From: Heterodera schachtii
Lineage: Eukaryota; Nematoda; Chromadorea; Rhabditida; Heteroderidae
Assembly (NCBI GenBank): GCA_023374025.1
Contig: SIJG01000053.1
Coordinates: 372,001 to 436,000, forward strand
DNA length: 64,000 nt
Direction of reading: 5' to 3'
Positions 60,948-64,000 of the stretch are shown piece by piece; positions within the stretch are counted from its first letter, which is position 1, and each line of letters begins with the position of its first letter. Under the pieces are notes generated by a model that saw only the letters and a list, made by a program, of their open reading frames with translations, was not told where the DNA came from and did not search any database. The translations under genes were made by a program, and so were the position numbers.

Positions 60948-63900
60948 ATGCCAATGAGGGCTTCCTGCTCGCCGTCCGCCTCCCCCTCGTCCTCCATTCC
61001 TCCGCATTTCGGCGACCACTTGGCCCCCCCGTTGCTCTCCCGTCGCTTCGTCCACCATTCCCATCCCAAAAATGCCTCATCTTCTTCTGGCCCGTCTCCT
61101 CGCTCTCCTCCGATTGTTTCCTCCGTTTCTTCCGTCGTGCGTTTGCGCAATGCGCCTTCGGTGCCTGTCAAGCGGGAGCTGCTCTCGTCATCCGAATGGT
61201 CAGCCGCCCCCACAATTGTCGCATTCCTCGGCCCCTTTGCTTTCAGCGACCATTCCGACCTCCCCGTGCCTCCGGCGCCCTCCGCCGCGTTCGCTGCCTC
61301 CGTAATGGCAGCCGCGGTGGCAGTCGACGCGCGCCACCAAAGGACCGCTTCCATTCCCCCGGCGGACAGTGCAACAATCTCTTCGGCGACATTTCGCACA
61401 TGCGCGGACAGCACTTTTGGAAACTGCGCGGATTATATTCAGCAATGGCATTGTTGGAATAACGGCACATGGCCAAGAAACATTGGCGAAATAATTGCGG
61501 AGAATGGCGGCGGAGAAGAGGAGGGCCATCCGGCGAAGAACGACGCGTCGACGGCGAATTCGGAGACGCATTTTTGGCCGATGATCGTTGATTATCAGCA
61601 GCAACCGGTGGGTGGTTGGCTTTTGCCAATTGACTTTGGAATGGCAAACTTTGTTCAGTCGCTCCCTTCCCATGCCCATTTCGGGCCCGTTCTTCTTTCC
61701 TCCTCCGTCGCCTCGTCCGCTTCCGTCCCGACCTGCTCCGTCTCCTCCGCCTCCTCTGCCAATTGTCTCATCGGTTCGTCCCCTTTTCTCTCTCCGTCCG
61801 ATTGGCCAATGACTGCGTCTTATCCTATGATTATGCCAATGGACCAAATGGCGCTGCTTCAGCCTTTTGGTGTTGATCAGTCGGTAATTGGTGTGCCAGT
61901 GACTGCCCCTTTAGCTTCACGCCCTTTCCGTTCAGTCGCCTCTTTGTGCCATTGGCGGTGCCTACGGCCCATGCCATTCGTCACAACCGCACCCAATCGT
62001 CGTTTCCCCAATGGGTCAGCCGCCTCTTTCGCTGCCTCCGCCCCTTCCCGCGTACCCCGCACTTCTCACTCCCTCCTCCTCCTCTTCCGCTGCAGATTTC
62101 GCCCTTCAACAATGGGCTGCTCTTGGCACACAATCATTTGGCCATTTGTTCGGGCAACACAATTCGCACCATCAAACGGAAGATCAAAGGGAAAGGGAAA
62201 ACGGCGCCGCGGGGGACGGCCAAAATGGAAAAGTGCAGCCGGCACAACTCCAGCCTCAGCTGCACGTGCAACTTGCGCCGCCGTCTTCTGTCCCCGGCGC
62301 GTCCATTCACGCACCCCTCCCTCCCCCCAACCAATCGCAGCAGTGCCAATCCGTCATTGTCAAACCGACCAAATTTGGCCAGCCTCAGCCCCTCGCTCCC
62401 CCACCTCCGTCCCTCGTGCATCCATCCGATCCCACGGCTCTTCCGCTAATCTCTCCCCATTTGCAGTGGACAATGGCAATGACTCCAACCACACAAACCT
62501 CTTTTGTGATGGGTACGTTGTTAAATTGGGTTCTTTGCCGGGGATGGCTCGCATTTGGGGGGGGGGGGGGTGCCACCCAACGACAATTGTTGGCATTTTG
62601 CGTCCTTTTCCCTTTCAGAAGGTCCCTCGCGAATGCTTTTCCCTTCCCCCGACGACAAGCAGCACCACTCGGCGTCGTCCTCTTCTGCTTCGTCCTCTTC
62701 TTCTTCTTCTTCCTCCGAATTGGAAAAGGCGACAAACGAAGCGAACGTTGAGAGGCGAAACAGTCCTTCGATGGTACACCAACAACAGCTCCAACATGAC
62801 GAAGACGAGGAGGAAAACGCAAACGAAGGGCCCCACGGCGGAAGCATTTTGGAGGGCATTGGCACGGTGGGGATGACGGAGGAGGAGGAACAGCTGTGTT
62901 CAGAGGTAAGGGACGGCGGAAGCGAAGGGACCGACCGACGGACTTTTTTGAGGACTTGGAGAACTTTGCCAAGATGTTCAAACAGCGGCGTGTTAAGCTC
63001 GGCTACACTCAGGCGGACGTGGGACAGCAATTGGCCGAACTTTGTGGCCAAGTGTTCTCCCAAACGACAATTTGCCGTTTCGAAGCATTGTATGAAGGGG
63101 GGGAGGGGCAAACGGAAAAAAGCCATTTATGGGGGGGGGGGGGGAGCGGACGGACAGATGGAATTTTCTGGCACTAATTGAAAGTACCTTTAAAGGCAGT
63201 TGTCCTTCAAAAACATGTGCAAACTGAAGCCATTGCTATTCAATTGGCTTGAACAAGCCGCTTCTCTTGGTCCGGAGGGAAATTGCGCGAACAGCGCGTA
63301 TTTTGAAGCAAAAATGGGCGCCTGTGGCAGCGCATCGGCGAGTGCGGCGGCGGCATCGCGAAGACGGAAGAAGAGAACGTCGATAGAAGTGCATATAAAA
63401 GCAAAGTTGGAGCAGGTCTTCCAGCAAACGGTGAGACAGGTCCGCAAAATGGCAAAAAAGCGAAAAGGGGCGACGGGGGTAAAATGGGGAGGGAGGAAAA
63501 TTGGAAATTGGAAGGAGGGAGGGACGGGGGGGATCAAAAGAAGAAGAAAAGAATGAAAACAAAGTCAGCTTAAGGGGGCCAAACCGAACGCGCAGGAAAT
63601 TGGGGACATCGCAGCGGAAATGAACTTGGACAAGGAAGTGGTGCGCGTGTGGTTTTGCAACAGACGGCAAAAGGAAAAGCGAATGACTCCGCAGCAGCAG
63701 CAGCAAATGCAGCAACAGCAAGTAAAACTATCAAATGCCATTGCCTTTGGCCTTTTCTCGCTTTGCCATTGGCACTTTTTTCGTCTTTTGGCATTTTTAT
63801 TTGCCCCTGGGCCTTCGCTTACTGTCACCGTACTGACTGTCCTCCCCACAAAAGGAGTGCGCTTTTGCCCATCCTCCGCCTTTGCCCTCGTCGCCTTCGT

Positions 63901-64000
63901 CCTCCGTCCATGCCCAACTCCGTCCCGCCCTTTCCCATCCCCAACAACAACACCAACATTTAATTGTGCAGCCGAATGTGTTGGACTTTGCCGCGGCGTG
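60948..64000 (+). CDS. POU-domain homeobox transcription factor (class III-like), 3' truncated by window
   Basis: A long Ser/Pro-rich N-terminus from [15 protein letters not shown], a phase-0 intron near 61894, then [20 protein letters not shown], Gln/His-rich stretches and poly-Ser/Asp-Glu before the POU-specific domain: [42 protein letters not shown] joined across an intron (about 63089-63194) to [20 protein letters not shown]. An Ala/Ser-rich linker precedes the homeodomain [20 protein letters not shown], intron at about 63431-63569, then [37 protein letters not shown] and a Gln-rich tail that continues off the edge. [15 protein letters not shown] and KRTSIEV favour POU class III (CEH-6/Brn type). 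GxxLAELCGQ differs from the usual LGTLYGN. Regulates transcription in neurons or epidermis by family. Confidence 0.9.

Noticed and set aside
61200..62981. Long minus-strand ORFs opposite the POU gene N-terminus
   Set aside because: Shadow frames in GC-rich DNA; the + strand has the recognisable POU gene and consistent introns.

Overview
The window reads as nuclear DNA of a plant-parasitic nematode, most likely a cyst nematode (Heterodera/Globodera group). The reasons are: many small exons with introns often 31-60 nt long; several nematode-type genes (CED-1, CED-12/ELMO and CEH-18-like homologues); GC-AG introns; and two members of an F-box-like family that I remember as hugely expanded in cyst nematodes. 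The genus assignment is inference; no database search was possible.

Layout. (1) 1-17.9 kb is accessory and repeat-rich. It holds a broken OTU-protease gene, an acidic-repeat/zinc-finger gene, two tandem F-box-like genes (the first cut short by a LINE remnant), a ~1 kb direct duplication with an inverted arm around a MULE transposase fragment, the last two exons of a CEH-18-like POU homeodomain gene, and a nested stack of at least eight small inverted-repeat transposons. (2) 18.3-25.0 kb: Hbs1-like translational GTPase (+), class-3 lipase (+), Rab-like GTPase (-). (3) 25.9-38.1 kb, minus strand: CED-1/MEGF10-like engulfment receptor, exocyst Sec5/EXOC2, AMPK beta subunit. (4) 38.6-45.7 kb: a 30-bp minisatellite, GC-rich hairpins, a truncated LINE and a nearly intact two-ORF LINE. 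(5) 45.9-58.5 kb: TMPPE-like membrane metallophosphoesterase (+), PINX1-like G-patch protein (+), 6-phosphogluconate dehydrogenase (+), a WD/dynein-intermediate-chain-like gene (-) and ELMO/CED-12 (+). (6) 58.5-64 kb: C/T-rich DNA, then a POU-domain transcription factor running off the right edge.

Functional links: CED-1 and CED-12 act in the two parallel apoptotic-cell engulfment pathways of C. elegans and sit about 25-30 kb apart here. A Rab GTPase and an exocyst subunit flank CED-1. The other genes are housekeeping: ribosome rescue, energy sensing, pentose phosphate pathway, telomere/nucleolus.

The most unusual content is the transposon landscape. One group of foldback elements has arms that are minisatellites of 14-15 bp period, with different sequence in each element but the same architecture and 9-10 bp target duplications (MULE-like). 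A second group is palindromic, begins GGTACT or GGTGCT, makes 8-bp target duplications (hAT-like) and in part shares a conserved internal palindrome. Two insertions of the second group sit exactly on exon/intron borders, and one appears to supply the splice donor. The intact LINE has ORF1 and ORF2 in one frame separated by a single stop codon, with no ATG upstream of the endonuclease catalytic Asn. Exon joins were read by eye and are approximate where stated.
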